From assembly GCF_009495755.1 (NCBI RefSeq), contig NZ_WIBJ01000031.1, forward strand, positions 727,421 to 791,420: a stretch of 64,000 nt of DNA, in the 5' to 3' direction. The translations under genes were made by a program, and so were the position numbers. The notes below the pieces were generated by a model. That model had not been told where the DNA came from, did no database searches, and saw nothing but the letters and a program-made list of their open reading frames with translations. Shown here piece by piece: positions 8,071-16,300 of the stretch; positions within the stretch are counted from its first letter, which is position 1; every line of letters starts with the position of its first letter. Origin of the DNA: Flavobacterium sp. LMO8 (lineage in GTDB: Bacteria > Bacteroidota > Bacteroidia > Flavobacteriales > Flavobacteriaceae).

Positions 8071-9498
8071 TTATAGCGATAATTTCTTGTTGATATCGTC
8101 AACGAATTTACGGAATTGTTTGTCAGTAGTAACTAAGTTATCAACCGTTTTACAAGCATGAAGAACCGTTGCGTGATCTCTATCTCCAATTTGCGAACCA
8201 ATGTTTGCCAAAGAAGCTTTCGTAAACTTCTTAGCAAAAAACATCGCTAATTGTCTAGCTTGCACAACGTGACGTTTTCTAGTTTTTGACTGTAGAGTTT
8301 CAACATCTAATTGGAAATAATCAGAAACAATTTTCTGAATATAATCAATTGAAATTTCACGTTTTACGTTTTTAACGAATTTCTCAACTACTTGTTTTGC
8401 TAAATCAATTGTAACTTCACGTTTGTTAAAAGAAGATTGAGCGATTAAAGAAATAATAGCACCTTCTAATTCACGAACGTTAGATTTAATATTCTTAGCA
8501 ACGTATTCAATAATTTCTTCTGGTATTTCTACTCCATCACGGAATAAAATGTTCTTTAAAATTGAAATACGCGTTTCGTAGTCAGGTTGGTGTAATTCTG
8601 CAGATAATCCCCATTTGAAACGAGATAGTAAGCGTTGCTCAATATCTTGCATGTCAACAGGTGCTTTATCAGAAGTAAGAATCACTTGTTTTCCGTTTTG
8701 GTGTAAGTGATTGAAGATGTGGAAAAATACATCTTGCGTTCCTGATTTACCGGATAAGAATTGAACGTCATCGATAATCAAAACATCAATTAATTGATAG
8801 AAGTGAATAAAATCGTTACGTGTGTTTTTCTTAACAGAATCGATATATTGTTGTGTGAATATTTCAGCTGAAATATACAACACGGTTTTTTCTGGATATT
8901 TATCTTTAATCTCAACCCCAATAGCATGTGCTAAGTGTGTTTTTCCTAATCCAACACCACCAAAAATTAATAATGGGTTGAAAGAAGTTCCACCTGGTTT
9001 ATTAGCAACAGCCATACCAGCACTTCTTGCTAAACGGTTCGAATCTCCTTCAAGGAAATTGTCAAAACTGTAATTAGCATTTAGTTGTGATTCGATTTTT
9101 AAATTACGAATTCCAGGAATAACAAAAGGGTTTTTTAATTCTGGATTTTTATTCACAATTGGCACATCTACTTCCTGAGGTTTTACCGCTGTTCTGTTAT
9201 AACTCGGAATTTGCTCAGTAAATGGAAGTTTATTGCCATAAGTGTTTTCCATCTTAATTTTATACAATAACTTTGCGCCTGGTCCTAATTCTTTAGTTAA
9301 GGCTACTTTTAATAATTTTACATAGTGTTCTTCTAACCATTCGTAGAAAAATTTACTAGGTACCTGAATAGACAACGCGTTATCGTTTAGCTCAACTGAC
9401 TGAATAGGTTCAAACCAAGTCTTGTAAGCTTGATCTTGAATATTGTCTTTTATGAAAGACAGACAGTTATTCCATACCGATTGCGCAGTTTTTGTCAT
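8071..9498 (-). CDS. dnaA: Chromosomal replication initiator DnaA
   Basis: DnaA is the AAA+ ATPase that binds DnaA boxes and opens oriC. The 475 residues show domain I at the N-terminus (SVWNNCLSFI, YKTWFEPIQ), a short linker, Walker A (FGGVGLGKTHLAHA), Walker B (VLIIDDVQFLSGK), an arginine-finger region (IEQRLLSRFKWGL), and a domain IV helix-turn-helix with the signature IGDRDHATVLHA. The ATG at 9498 gives the usual start MTKTAQSVW. It heads an operon with the phosphatase and RsmI-like genes. A near-consensus minus-strand box (CACTTTTG, 9545-9552) lies 46 bases upstream. Confidence 0.98.
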   Translation of the reverse strand: MTKTAQSVWNNCLSFIKDNIQDQAYKTWFEPIQSVELNDNALSIQVPSKFFYEWLEEHYVKLLKVALTKELGPGAKLLYKIKMENTYGNKLPFTEQIPSYNRTAVKPQEVDVPIVNKNPELKNPFVIPGIRNLKIESQLNANYSFDNFLEGDSNRLARSAGMAVANKPGGTSFNPLLIFGGVGLGKTHLAHAIGVEIKDKYPEKTVLYISAEIFTQQYIDSVKKNTRNDFIHFYQLIDVLIIDDVQFLSGKSGTQDVFFHIFNHLHQNGKQVILTSDKAPVDMQDIEQRLLSRFKWGLSAELHQPDYETRISILKNILFRDGVEIPEEIIEYVAKNIKSNVRELEGAIISLIAQSSFNKREVTIDLAKQVVEKFVKNVKREISIDYIQKIVSDYFQLDVETLQSKTRKRHVVQARQLAMFFAKKFTKASLANIGSQIGDRDHATVLHACKTVDNLVTTDKQFRKFVDDINKKLSL

Positions 9499-9700
9499 AA
9501 ATTCATTTAATTATTACTTGTTTATTTTAGTTTTGTATAGGTTACAAAAGTGAAAAGAATGGATATTCTATTCGGATAATTTGGGATAGCAAATATGTGA
9601 ACAAAATTCTGTAAAAAAAATTTTTTTGTACTTGATTTTTAAAAAAAAATATTGTAAGCCTTAAGGGATTTTTTTAAAGTTAATTTAATTTAGATTTAAT

Positions 9701-10102
9701 ATGAGAGAATATCAATTTAAAGTTCGTGTGCGTTATGCGGAAACAGATCAAATGGGAGTCGTTTATCACGGAAATTACGCACAATATTTTGAAATGGGAC
9801 GAGTGGAATGGCTAAGAAATATGGGGGTTTCTTATAAATGGATGGAAGAAAACGGTGTAATGCTTCCAGTAGTTTCGTTATCAATGAATTATAAAAAACC
9901 TGCTCGTTATGACGACTTGCTAACTGTTAAAACTATATTAAAAAGTCAGACTTCAGTAAAGATAGAATTTGACTACGAAATTTATAATGAGGCAAATGAG
10001 TTGTTAACAACGGGCTACTCCATGTTGGTGTTTGTAGACATGAAAACAGGACGTCCAATGTTGCCTCCAAATTATGTTTCGGAGAAGATAAATGCATTGT
10101 GA
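9701..10102 (+). CDS. Acyl-CoA thioesterase, YbgC/4HBT hotdog family
   Basis: It probably hydrolyses acyl-CoA thioesters. The 133-residue hotdog protein carries the active-site motif RYAETDQMGVVYHGNYAQYF, with the family aspartate D16 and histidine H23. Length and start are canonical. It is divergent from dnaA across 202 bases and converges on the YigZ gene. The acyl substrate cannot be told. No tol-pal genes are nearby, unlike ybgC in Proteobacteria. Confidence 0.9.
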   Translation: MREYQFKVRVRYAETDQMGVVYHGNYAQYFEMGRVEWLRNMGVSYKWMEENGVMLPVVSLSMNYKKPARYDDLLTVKTILKSQTSVKIEFDYEIYNEANELLTTGYSMLVFVDMKTGRPMLPPNYVSEKINAL

Positions 10103-10107
10103 AATTT

Positions 10108-10722
10108 TTAAATTTCGGTTAATTTAATTTCATACAAACTTTCAAAAGTGTCTAATAAATTTTGGACATTTTTTTTTCGGATTGAAATTTCAATTTCGCA
10201 ATCCATTTCCATTTTTTGAGAAACGATTTGAAGATTTTTTTCTTTAATAATTCGCATCACTTTATTCATGTGTGCATAACCAAATGAAATAATAAAATGT
10301 TTATTAATTGTTTTTTCAACAATAGTCGCGTTTTCTAAAGCCATTTGAGCTGCCGTTTTGTATGCCGAAATCAATCCACCAACGCCGAGTTTTACGCCAC
10401 CAAAATAACGAACCACCACAACTAACACATTCGTGACTTCAAATGACTGAATTTGTCCGTAAATTGGCATTCCGGCACTATTATTCGGTTCGCCATCGTC
10501 ATTTGCACGGTATTGAATTTTCTCAGTGCCAATTTGATACGCATAACACCAATGACGCGCCGAAAAATGTTCTTTTCGCAAACGTTCTAAATTCTCTTTT
10601 ACATCTTCTTCAGAAGTTACAGGAAAAGCGTAGCCAAAGAATTTACTGTTTTTTTCTTTAAGTAAAACTTCTTCCGAAGGAAAATCTATGGTTTTGTATA
10701 TATCGTTTTCTAGAAAATCCAT
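10108..10722 (-). CDS. YigZ / IMPACT family protein (UPF0029)
   Basis: A conserved cytoplasmic protein of the YigZ/IMPACT fold, whose bacterial role is poorly known and possibly linked to translation. The 204 residues hold KNSKFFGYAFPV, the signature ARHWCYAYQIG, NDDGEPNNSAGMPI and VVVVRYFGGVKLGVGGL, all typical. The C-terminal ferredoxin-like domain follows. It is the last gene of the ribD run and starts one base after the EamA gene ends. Confidence 0.92.
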   Translation of the reverse strand: MDFLENDIYKTIDFPSEEVLLKEKNSKFFGYAFPVTSEEDVKENLERLRKEHFSARHWCYAYQIGTEKIQYRANDDGEPNNSAGMPIYGQIQSFEVTNVLVVVVRYFGGVKLGVGGLISAYKTAAQMALENATIVEKTINKHFIISFGYAHMNKVMRIIKEKNLQIVSQKMEMDCEIEISIRKKNVQNLLDTFESLYEIKLTEI

Positions 10723-10723
10723 T

Positions 10724-11584
10724 TTAATAGGTAACTAAATAAAGGGCGAATAAAGCCAATCCAATTCCGAATGCGTTGCGAAGCGAAATTTTTTCTTTAA
10801 AAAAAAGAATGCCGACAAAAGTAGAAACTAAAACGATAGAAATATTGTGAATAGTAAATAAAGTAGCACTTTGAAAGGCTTTTGCTTCTAACATTTTAAC
10901 TAAATAATACAAAGAAAAGTAATTGGGTAAGCCCAAAGCTATTCCTCCTAAAACATTTCTTCCCGAAAATTTAATCTTTCCTCGAATGGCAAAAAAGAGT
11001 ATTGTTAAAACACCAACACTAAAAGCACAAAAAAAAGTAACTGTTGAGAATAATCCAATCTGATTGGCAGGAACATGATAGGTTTGCAAATATTTTAAAC
11101 TGGCATCGATAGTTCCAGCGCCAAGAAATACTAAAACTGGGAAAAGTAAATTGTTAGCTTGTTGTACTTCGCCGGTTTCTTTTTTGGAAGTAAAATAAAC
11201 GGCAATTAACGCCAAAAGTATTCCGATTATTTTGACGAAACCTAGAGATTCATTGTATAAAATAACACCCAGAGTAATAGGGATAATTACCGACATTTTA
11301 GAAGCTACCGAAGCTACTGAAAGTCCATTTCGTTGTGAAGTTATCGTGGTAGCATAAAAGGTGGAAATGAAAACAAAACCTAAAAGAATACTTCCTTTAA
11401 ACCAGTCTTCATTAACTATTTCTATTGAAATAGTACTCGAATCTAAAAAGAAAAGTCCAACCAAAAAGGCAACAAAATAATTTATTACTAATGCTTGTAA
11501 TGCATCAATATTAAATTTGGCAAACAATTTAATTATAACAAATAATACGGCATTAAATAAAATGCTTAGTAGTAAATATATCAA
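10724..11584 (-). CDS. EamA/DMT-family membrane transporter
   Basis: An inner-membrane permease of the drug/metabolite transporter superfamily with unknown substrate. The 286 residues form about ten hydrophobic helices in two EamA halves, each ending in a conserved helix of the type FVGILFFKEKISLRNAFGIGL and ILYNESLGFVKIIGILLALI. It sits between the HAD and YigZ genes in the ribD run with gaps of 5 and 1 bases. Linkage to ribD makes a flavin-related or general metabolite role conceivable, but nothing in the protein shows this. Confidence 0.85.
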   Translation of the reverse strand: MIYLLLSILFNAVLFVIIKLFAKFNIDALQALVINYFVAFLVGLFFLDSSTISIEIVNEDWFKGSILLGFVFISTFYATTITSQRNGLSVASVASKMSVIIPITLGVILYNESLGFVKIIGILLALIAVYFTSKKETGEVQQANNLLFPVLVFLGAGTIDASLKYLQTYHVPANQIGLFSTVTFFCAFSVGVLTILFFAIRGKIKFSGRNVLGGIALGLPNYFSLYYLVKMLEAKAFQSATLFTIHNISIVLVSTFVGILFFKEKISLRNAFGIGLALFALYLVTY

Positions 11585-11589
11585 AGTGT

Positions 11590-12192
11590 TTAAATTATTT
11601 TTTTATCAAATAGTTGTGTAATATCTTCAACCCCTGGTTGTAAGTTCCAAACTTGGAAACCTAGTTTTTCGGCAGCATCTGTATTTTCTTTTTTGTCGTC
11701 AATAAACAAAGTTTTTTTAGGATTTAAGTTGTGATTATTTATCACATATTTAAACGCATTTTCATCGGGTTTACGAATTCCAATTTCGTATGAAAAGTAT
11801 ACTTTTTCAAAACAACTATAAAAATCACGAGCAAAAGTTTGTCCTTCTTTGTGTTCAAATTTTTCAATGTGAGTGTGATCGGTATTACTTAAAAGAAATA
11901 GACGGTATTTTGATGCAATCATTTGTAAAAATTCCAATCGATACAATGGGAAATCACCTAAAATAGAATTCCAAGCCGCTCTTATTTCTGTTAAATCTGC
12001 ATTAGGTAAATGTTTTTGAAAGCCTTGCATGAATTCGAGTTCGTCAATTTTTCCAATTTCGTACTTTTTATTCAAAGCATCCAAATCGTCATGCCAAGCG
12101 GTTAGGCCTAATTTTCTAAATTCGGTATCAATAGCTTGTTTGTTTAAATCGATAAAAACATCGCCAAAATCAAAAATAATTGCTTCAATCAT
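11590..12192 (-). CDS. HAD-superfamily hydrolase, YihX-like
   Basis: Probably a phosphomonoesterase. The ATG at 12192 gives 200 residues starting directly at HAD motif I, MIEAIIFDFGDVFID, with nucleophile D8; G10 stands at the +2 position, as in YihX-type proteins (DLGNV). Motif II is LLSNTDHTHIE, the motif III lysine is in GIRKPDENAF, and motif IV is LFIDDKKENTDAA. An upstream start at 12219 would overlap ribD by 35 bases and add no conserved residues. The chosen start overlaps ribD by 8 bases, showing translational coupling. A role as the missing pyrimidine phosphatase of riboflavin synthesis is attractive from context but unproven. Confidence 0.88.
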   Translation of the reverse strand: MIEAIIFDFGDVFIDLNKQAIDTEFRKLGLTAWHDDLDALNKKYEIGKIDELEFMQGFQKHLPNADLTEIRAAWNSILGDFPLYRLEFLQMIASKYRLFLLSNTDHTHIEKFEHKEGQTFARDFYSCFEKVYFSYEIGIRKPDENAFKYVINNHNLNPKKTLFIDDKKENTDAAEKLGFQVWNLQPGVEDITQLFDKKII

Positions 12193-13243
12193 AATTCTTG
12201 AAAATTTTAAGTTCATCATTCATTATGTCAAAACCAGCAACCGGATTTCCGGAAATGTTTGGGGCTAATGTGCCGTTTTGAAATGTTGTTCTACCAGAAA
12301 AAACTCTTGCTTCATCCCATAAATTCGCATCTATGAATGATTGGAGAGTCTTGCTTCCTCCTTCAATAATAACAGACTGTATATCGTTTTTATACAAAAT
12401 GTCACAAATTGAAGAAATTAGGTGAATATCAAAGATAGTATTTTCATAGATACAATTTTCAGTTGAAATGAAATTTTCGCTTTCAGTTATAAAAATTGTT
12501 TTTTGCGAATTGTCTTTTACATGATAGTTTTGCGAAATTTTTCCTGATTTATCCAACACAATTCGAACCGGATTATTCCCTGAAAAATCGCGAGCATCCA
12601 ATTTTGGATTATCGTCTAAAACAGTATTGGTTCCTACTAAAATTGCTTGTTCTTCTGTTCTCCATTTATGAACCAATTGTCTGGAATATGGATTGGTAAT
12701 CCAAACGGGTTTCAATTTGTCATGCTGAACTGGTTTCAGCATCTCAGGTGCAATAAATCCATCAGTTGTTTCGGCCCATTTCAAAATAATATAAGGTCTT
12801 TTCTTTTGATGAAAGGTGAAAAAGCGTTTGTTGAGTTCGTTGCATTCGTCTTCTAAAATACCAACGGTTACATTTTTGCCACTTTCCACCAACTTTTTGA
12901 TACCATTTCCAGCCACTTTTGCAAATGGGTCAATGGTTCCAACAACTACATTCGGAATTTCATTTGCAATAATTAAATCGCAACACGGAGGTGTTTTTCC
13001 AAAATGACTACAAGGTTCTAAACTCACGTAAATCGTAGCATCTTTCAGCAACGATTTATCTTTTACCGAATTCACCGCATTGACTTCCGCATGAGGTTCG
13101 CCTGCTTTTTTGTGCCAACCTTCGCCAATAATTTTACCTTCGTGAACAATCACACTTCCCACTAACGGATTAGGATATGTGGTTCCTAAACCATTTTTGG
13201 CGAGTTCAATACAGCGTTTCATGTAAAATTCGTGTGTTGTCAT
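12185..13243 (-). CDS. ribD: Riboflavin biosynthesis deaminase/reductase RibD
   Basis: This bifunctional enzyme deaminates and then reduces the pyrimidine intermediate of riboflavin synthesis. The N-terminal deaminase has the zinc motif HAE at residues 51-53 and the ligands C78 and C87 in LEPCSHFGKTPPC. The C-terminal reductase starts near RPYIILKWAETTDGF and includes EGGSKTLQSFI. The 352 residues are near the family length. Residues 167-175 (EMLKPVQHD) are encoded by a palindromic repeat and lie in the loop between the first reductase strand and WITNPYSRQLVHKWR. It leads the run ribD-HAD-EamA-YigZ. A -7 box ends only 5 bases before its ATG. Confidence 0.95.
   Translation of the reverse strand: MTTHEFYMKRCIELAKNGLGTTYPNPLVGSVIVHEGKIIGEGWHKKAGEPHAEVNAVNSVKDKSLLKDATIYVSLEPCSHFGKTPPCCDLIIANEIPNVVVGTIDPFAKVAGNGIKKLVESGKNVTVGILEDECNELNKRFFTFHQKKRPYIILKWAETTDGFIAPEMLKPVQHDKLKPVWITNPYSRQLVHKWRTEEQAILVGTNTVLDDNPKLDARDFSGNNPVRIVLDKSGKISQNYHVKDNSQKTIFITESENFISTENCIYENTIFDIHLISSICDILYKNDIQSVIIEGGSKTLQSFIDANLWDEARVFSGRTTFQNGTLAPNISGNPVAGFDIMNDELKIFKNYD
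12718..12745 (-). repeat. In-frame palindromic repeat, copy 1 (inside ribD)
   Basis: The 28 bases are identical, in reverse complement, to 13538-13565. The core is an 8-bp inverted repeat, ATGCTGAA and TTCAGCAT, around a 5-base loop ACCAG. Read with the gene, it encodes EMLKPVQHD. Confidence 0.9.
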
Positions 13244-13247
13244 AATA

Positions 13248-13255
13248 CAAAAGTA
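13248..13255 (-). promoter_or_regulatory. -7 box immediately before ribD
   Basis: On the minus strand the bases read TACTTTTG, exactly TANNTTTG. Only 4 bases separate it from the ribD ATG at 13243, so a transcript from here would be leaderless or nearly so. Confidence 0.45.
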
Positions 13256-13324
13256 GTATTTTTAAGATAGAATTAATAATCGATTCTATCAATTTACGTA
13301 CTTTTACCCAACAATAAAAATGTT

Positions 13325-13822
13325 ATGTTAATTAGAGAAATCCAACAAAAAGATAATGAGTCGATTGCTAAGGTAATTCGTGATATTTTTCATGAATTAG
13401 ATGCGCCAAAAGTAGGAACGGCTTATGCGGATCCAATTTTAGATTCTTTATACGAAGTCTATCAAGCCCCTCGTTATGTTTATTATGTTGTGGAAAAGGA
13501 CGGAAAAGTCGTTGGTGGTTGTGGTGTTGCTCCTTTAGAGATGCTGAAACCAGTTCAGCATGACACCATTAAAGTATGTGAGTTACAAAAAATGTATTTT
13601 GCTCCCGAAATCAGAGGAACAGGTTATGCAGAGAAAATCATTGAAAAATGTCTGGAATTTGCGAAAGCACAAGAATTTGAAATTTGCTATTTAGAAACCT
13701 TATCGTTTATGACAACCGCACAAAAACTATACAAAAGAATAGGTTTTGAAAATATTGATGGTCCAATGGGAAATACAGGTCATAATAGTTGTGAAGTTTG
13801 GATGACGAAGAAATTAGTTTAA
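13325..13822 (+). CDS. GNAT-family N-acetyltransferase
   Basis: A predicted acetyl-CoA-dependent N-acetyltransferase with unknown substrate. The 165 residues show strand 4 (KVVGGCGVAPL), then CELQKMYFAPEIRGTGYAEK with the acetyl-CoA loop RGTGYA, and a final GFENIDGPMGNTGHNSC segment. Residues 72-80 (EMLKPVQHD) come from the same 28-base palindromic repeat as in ribD and fall in the hairpin turn between strands 4 and 5. It is divergent from ribD and lies 4 bases before prmC, so the two are probably cotranscribed. A near -7 box (TACTTTTA, 13299-13306) precedes it. Confidence 0.88.
   Translation: MLIREIQQKDNESIAKVIRDIFHELDAPKVGTAYADPILDSLYEVYQAPRYVYYVVEKDGKVVGGCGVAPLEMLKPVQHDTIKVCELQKMYFAPEIRGTGYAEKIIEKCLEFAKAQEFEICYLETLSFMTTAQKLYKRIGFENIDGPMGNTGHNSCEVWMTKKLV
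13538..13565 (+). repeat. In-frame palindromic repeat, copy 2 (inside the GNAT gene)
   Basis: Identical over 28 bases to the ribD copy. It has the same orientation relative to the gene and the same reading frame, and again encodes EMLKPVQHD. Confidence 0.9.
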
Positions 13823-13826
13823 AATT

Positions 13827-14708
13827 ATGCTACTAAAACAATACAAAACCCACTTTTTCGAATCACTGAAAAACATTCAAGACGAACAAGAAATCGAGAG
13901 TTTCTTTTTCATCCTCACCGAATATTTACATAATTCGAAGCGAGTAGATGTGGCTTTGAATCCGAATTTTGAGATTTCAGAAGAAGAAGTTCAAAAATGG
14001 AATGATATTTTAGTGGATTTACAACAAGAAAAACCAATTCAATACATAACGGGTGAAGCTTGGTTTTACGGCTTGCAATTTGAAGTCAATGAAAACACTT
14101 TAATTCCACGGCCGGAAACAGAGGAACTTGTTGAATGGGTTTTAAATTCAGCCACCACCCAACATCCATCACCCATCACCATTTTAGACATTGGAACGGG
14201 TTCTGGTTGTATTCCAATTTCATTAAAAGCAAATTTACCACAAGCCAATGTTTCAGCAATTGATGTTTCGGAACAAGCGATAGAAGTTGCTAAAAGAAAT
14301 GCAGTTTCAAATAAAGTTGACATTAATTTCATTCAAGCTAACATTTTAGAAGTTGAAGATTTATCTCAACTTCCATCACCCATCATCCATCACCCATCAT
14401 CCTACAATATTATCGTCTCCAATCCGCCCTACGTTCGCAATTTAGAAAAGCAAGAAATCAAGAAAAATGTTTTGGACTACGAACCGCATTTAGCTTTGTT
14501 TGTAGAAGATACGGATGCTTGGCTTTTTTACAGAAAAATTGCGCAATTGGCGTTAAAAAACTTGTCTCCAAACGGATTATTATTCTTCGAAATCAATCAA
14601 TATTTAGGAAAAGAAACAGTAGAATTACTTGAGAATCTAGGTTTCAAAAATATCGAATTGAAAAAAGATATTTACGGTAATGATCGAATGATTAAGTGTT
14701 CGATTTAG
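13827..14708 (+). CDS. prmC: Release factor glutamine methyltransferase PrmC
   Basis: PrmC methylates the glutamine of the GGQ motif in release factors 1 and 2. The 293 residues have an N-terminal helical domain with KPIQYITGEAWFYGLQF and LIPRPETEELVEWV, then the SAM motif ILDIGTGSGCIPISLK, and the catalytic NPPY at residues 199-202 in VSNPPYVRN. All are diagnostic. Two loops, about residues 109-119 and 182-192, are encoded by C-rich CATCACCC repeats unlike the rest of the gene (HPSPI and PSPIIHHPSS). They lie just before core beta strands, so activity is probably kept. It is cotranscribed with the preceding GNAT gene. Confidence 0.95.
   Translation: MLLKQYKTHFFESLKNIQDEQEIESFFFILTEYLHNSKRVDVALNPNFEISEEEVQKWNDILVDLQQEKPIQYITGEAWFYGLQFEVNENTLIPRPETEELVEWVLNSATTQHPSPITILDIGTGSGCIPISLKANLPQANVSAIDVSEQAIEVAKRNAVSNKVDINFIQANILEVEDLSQLPSPIIHHPSSYNIIVSNPPYVRNLEKQEIKKNVLDYEPHLALFVEDTDAWLFYRKIAQLALKNLSPNGLLFFEINQYLGKETVELLENLGFKNIELKKDIYGNDRMIKCSI
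14151..14181 (+). repeat. CATCACCC-type repeat inside prmC, first copy
   Basis: The bases are a run of CCACCACCC and CATCCATCACCCATCACC, far richer in C than the flanking gene. They encode part of a loop before the SAM-binding strand. Confidence 0.7.
14371..14402 (+). repeat. CATCACCC-type repeat inside prmC, second copy
   Basis: Tandem units of CCATCACCCATCAT encode the segment PSPIIHHPSS just before the NPPY strand. They match the first copy over about 13 bases. Confidence 0.75.
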
Positions 14709-14783
14709 GTTTGTAGCACAAAGTTTCACAAAGAAAATATCCTTGTGTTCTTAGTGTCTTCTTTGTGTCCTTTGCGTTTAAGT
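14709..14783. repeat. Dispersed CTTTGTGTC-type intergenic repeat
   Basis: The gap between the convergent prmC and permease genes contains CACAAAG motifs and their complements CTTTGTGTC and CTTGTGTTC, able to pair loosely. This TTTGTGTC-type sequence looks like a flavobacterial dispersed repeat; no canonical terminator is clear. Confidence 0.45.
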
Positions 14784-16025
14784 TTATTCGTAACGCAATG
14801 CTTCTACAGGGTCTAATTTCGAAGCTTTTATGGCAGGATATAATCCTGAAACAATGGTTACAATAAAAGTCGTAATAAAAGCCGCAATAATCGCCATCCA
14901 CGGAATTACAAAGTCAAAACCAATGGCAGATGCAATGGCAAAACCAATCAGGATTCCTAATAAAATTCCAACCAATCCACCTAATTGACCAATTACTAAT
15001 GTTTCAGTAAAAAACTGCCATGCAATTGTGCTTCTTTTAGCTCCAAGCGATTTTCTAACACCAATTTCACGTGTGCGTTCGGAAACGGAAACCAACATGA
15101 TGTTCATTAATGCAATCGACGAACCAAAAACCGTAATAATTCCGATTACCCAAGCCGAAATTCCTAAAACTGCTGTGTTAGAAAGTAAGGTTTGAATTAA
15201 ATCATCACTACGTTCAATTCCGAAATTTTCTTTTTCTACGGGACTTAGTTTTCTGACTCTTCGCATCGTGATAATGGCATCGTCAACCGCTTCGTCTAAA
15301 AGCGCTTCATTAGTAACCATTACGTCTAAATCGTAGTTGATATTGGGTGCCGAGAATAACGATCGAGCCACCTGTGTTGGAATTAAAACACGTAAATCTT
15401 GACTATTTCCGAAAGTAGAACCTTTCTCTTTTAAAACACCAATTACTTTAAATTTTGCACCTCGAATCGAAATAATTTTATCAATAGGATTCAAATTAGC
15501 AAACAAACCTTTTTCAAAATCTGAGCCTAAAATACTAACGTAATTATTGTTAGAAATATCAAATGAGTTCATATTTCGACCTTTAACAACTTCTAAACCT
15601 TTGTTTGGACAAAAATTTTCATCCACACCCACAACCGAAATTTCTGGGTCGGTTTTCTTTTCACCATATTTTACTTCTATTGCTGAACCCGCAGTAAATG
15701 AAAGTGAAGTGGAAGTAAATGGGAAATTAAATTTATCTTGAAAAGCCTTTGCTTCTGGATAACTGATGATAGGATTTACGCGTTGTTCTGTATCGTTTTG
15801 ATTAATTTCAGAAGAAAAATCGTATTGACTTATCGAAAAAGTATTCGCTCCCATAGAAGCAAAATCCTTCAAAATGGTGTTTTCTAAAGCCGAAACTACC
15901 GTTAGAATTCCAACTAAAGCCGTGATTCCAATAGCAATAATCATTACCGTTAATGAAGTACGCAAAGCCTGACCTTTAATAGAATCAAGCGCAATTTTTG
16001 TATTTTCTTTAAATAATCCTACCAT
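14784..16025 (-). CDS. MacB/FtsX-type ABC transporter permease
   Basis: The membrane subunit of a MacB-like (type VII) ABC system, which uses ATP hydrolysis to drive transport in the periplasm rather than across the inner membrane. The 413 residues show an N-terminal helix (about 20-45), a MacB periplasmic core domain (about 50-240), and three C-terminal FtsX helices (about 285-405) ending PAIKASKLDPVEALRYE, the usual MacB-family end. The cytoplasmic loop SERTREIGVRKSLGAKRSTI is also typical. No ATPase gene is adjacent, so the partner must be elsewhere. It is divergent from hisS. Confidence 0.9.
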   Translation of the reverse strand: MVGLFKENTKIALDSIKGQALRTSLTVMIIAIGITALVGILTVVSALENTILKDFASMGANTFSISQYDFSSEINQNDTEQRVNPIISYPEAKAFQDKFNFPFTSTSLSFTAGSAIEVKYGEKKTDPEISVVGVDENFCPNKGLEVVKGRNMNSFDISNNNYVSILGSDFEKGLFANLNPIDKIISIRGAKFKVIGVLKEKGSTFGNSQDLRVLIPTQVARSLFSAPNINYDLDVMVTNEALLDEAVDDAIITMRRVRKLSPVEKENFGIERSDDLIQTLLSNTAVLGISAWVIGIITVFGSSIALMNIMLVSVSERTREIGVRKSLGAKRSTIAWQFFTETLVIGQLGGLVGILLGILIGFAIASAIGFDFVIPWMAIIAAFITTFIVTIVSGLYPAIKASKLDPVEALRYE

Positions 16026-16103
16026 GACTATAAGACTAAAAAGTTGTTTGAATGTTACAATTTTGTAGTGATTTTTTTAAACACATACTTGTTTTCGCTA
16101 CTT

Positions 16104-16174
16104 TGTCATTTCGACGCAGGAGAAATCTCATAATGGAATTCAGATAATGTGATTTCTCCTGCGTCGAAATGACA
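16104..16174. repeat. Long inverted repeat (24-bp arms)
   Basis: Arms 16104-16127 and 16151-16174 are perfect reverse complements (starting TGTCATTTCGACGCAGG), with a 23-base loop. No T-run follows, so it is not a standard terminator. The arms are much richer in G and C than the flanks, and the element lies between two divergent genes. It resembles a REP- or MITE-like dispersed element. Confidence 0.9.
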
Positions 16175-16261
16175 GAAATAAAATCTATTGGTACCAAAAT
16201 AGATTTTTTAAACTGCCGAATATGTTCGATATTTGCAATGAAATTAGAAAAACGATAAAGA

Positions 16262-16296
16262 TTTTCAAATTTTCAAATCATCAAATTTTCAAATCG
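16262..16296 (+). repeat. TTTTCAAAT tandem repeat before hisS
   Basis: Four close copies of ATTTTCAAAT or ATCAAATTTTCAAAT stand directly before the hisS ATG and form its leader. A weak -7-like box (GATATTTG) lies upstream near 16228. Confidence 0.6.
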
Positions 16297-16300
16297 AATC

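Noticed and set aside
9499..9700. Possible oriC next to dnaA
   Set aside because: The region is AT-rich, but no cluster of DnaA boxes (TTATNCACA) could be found by eye. One distant TGTGAACAA is not enough.
12185..12219. Frameshift or fusion between ribD and the HAD gene
   Set aside because: Both proteins are full length. The overlap shrinks to 8 bases once the HAD start is placed at 12192, which is ordinary translational coupling.
14066..14332. Minus-strand open frame inside prmC
   Set aside because: It lies wholly opposite a well-supported prmC gene and has no recognisable motif.
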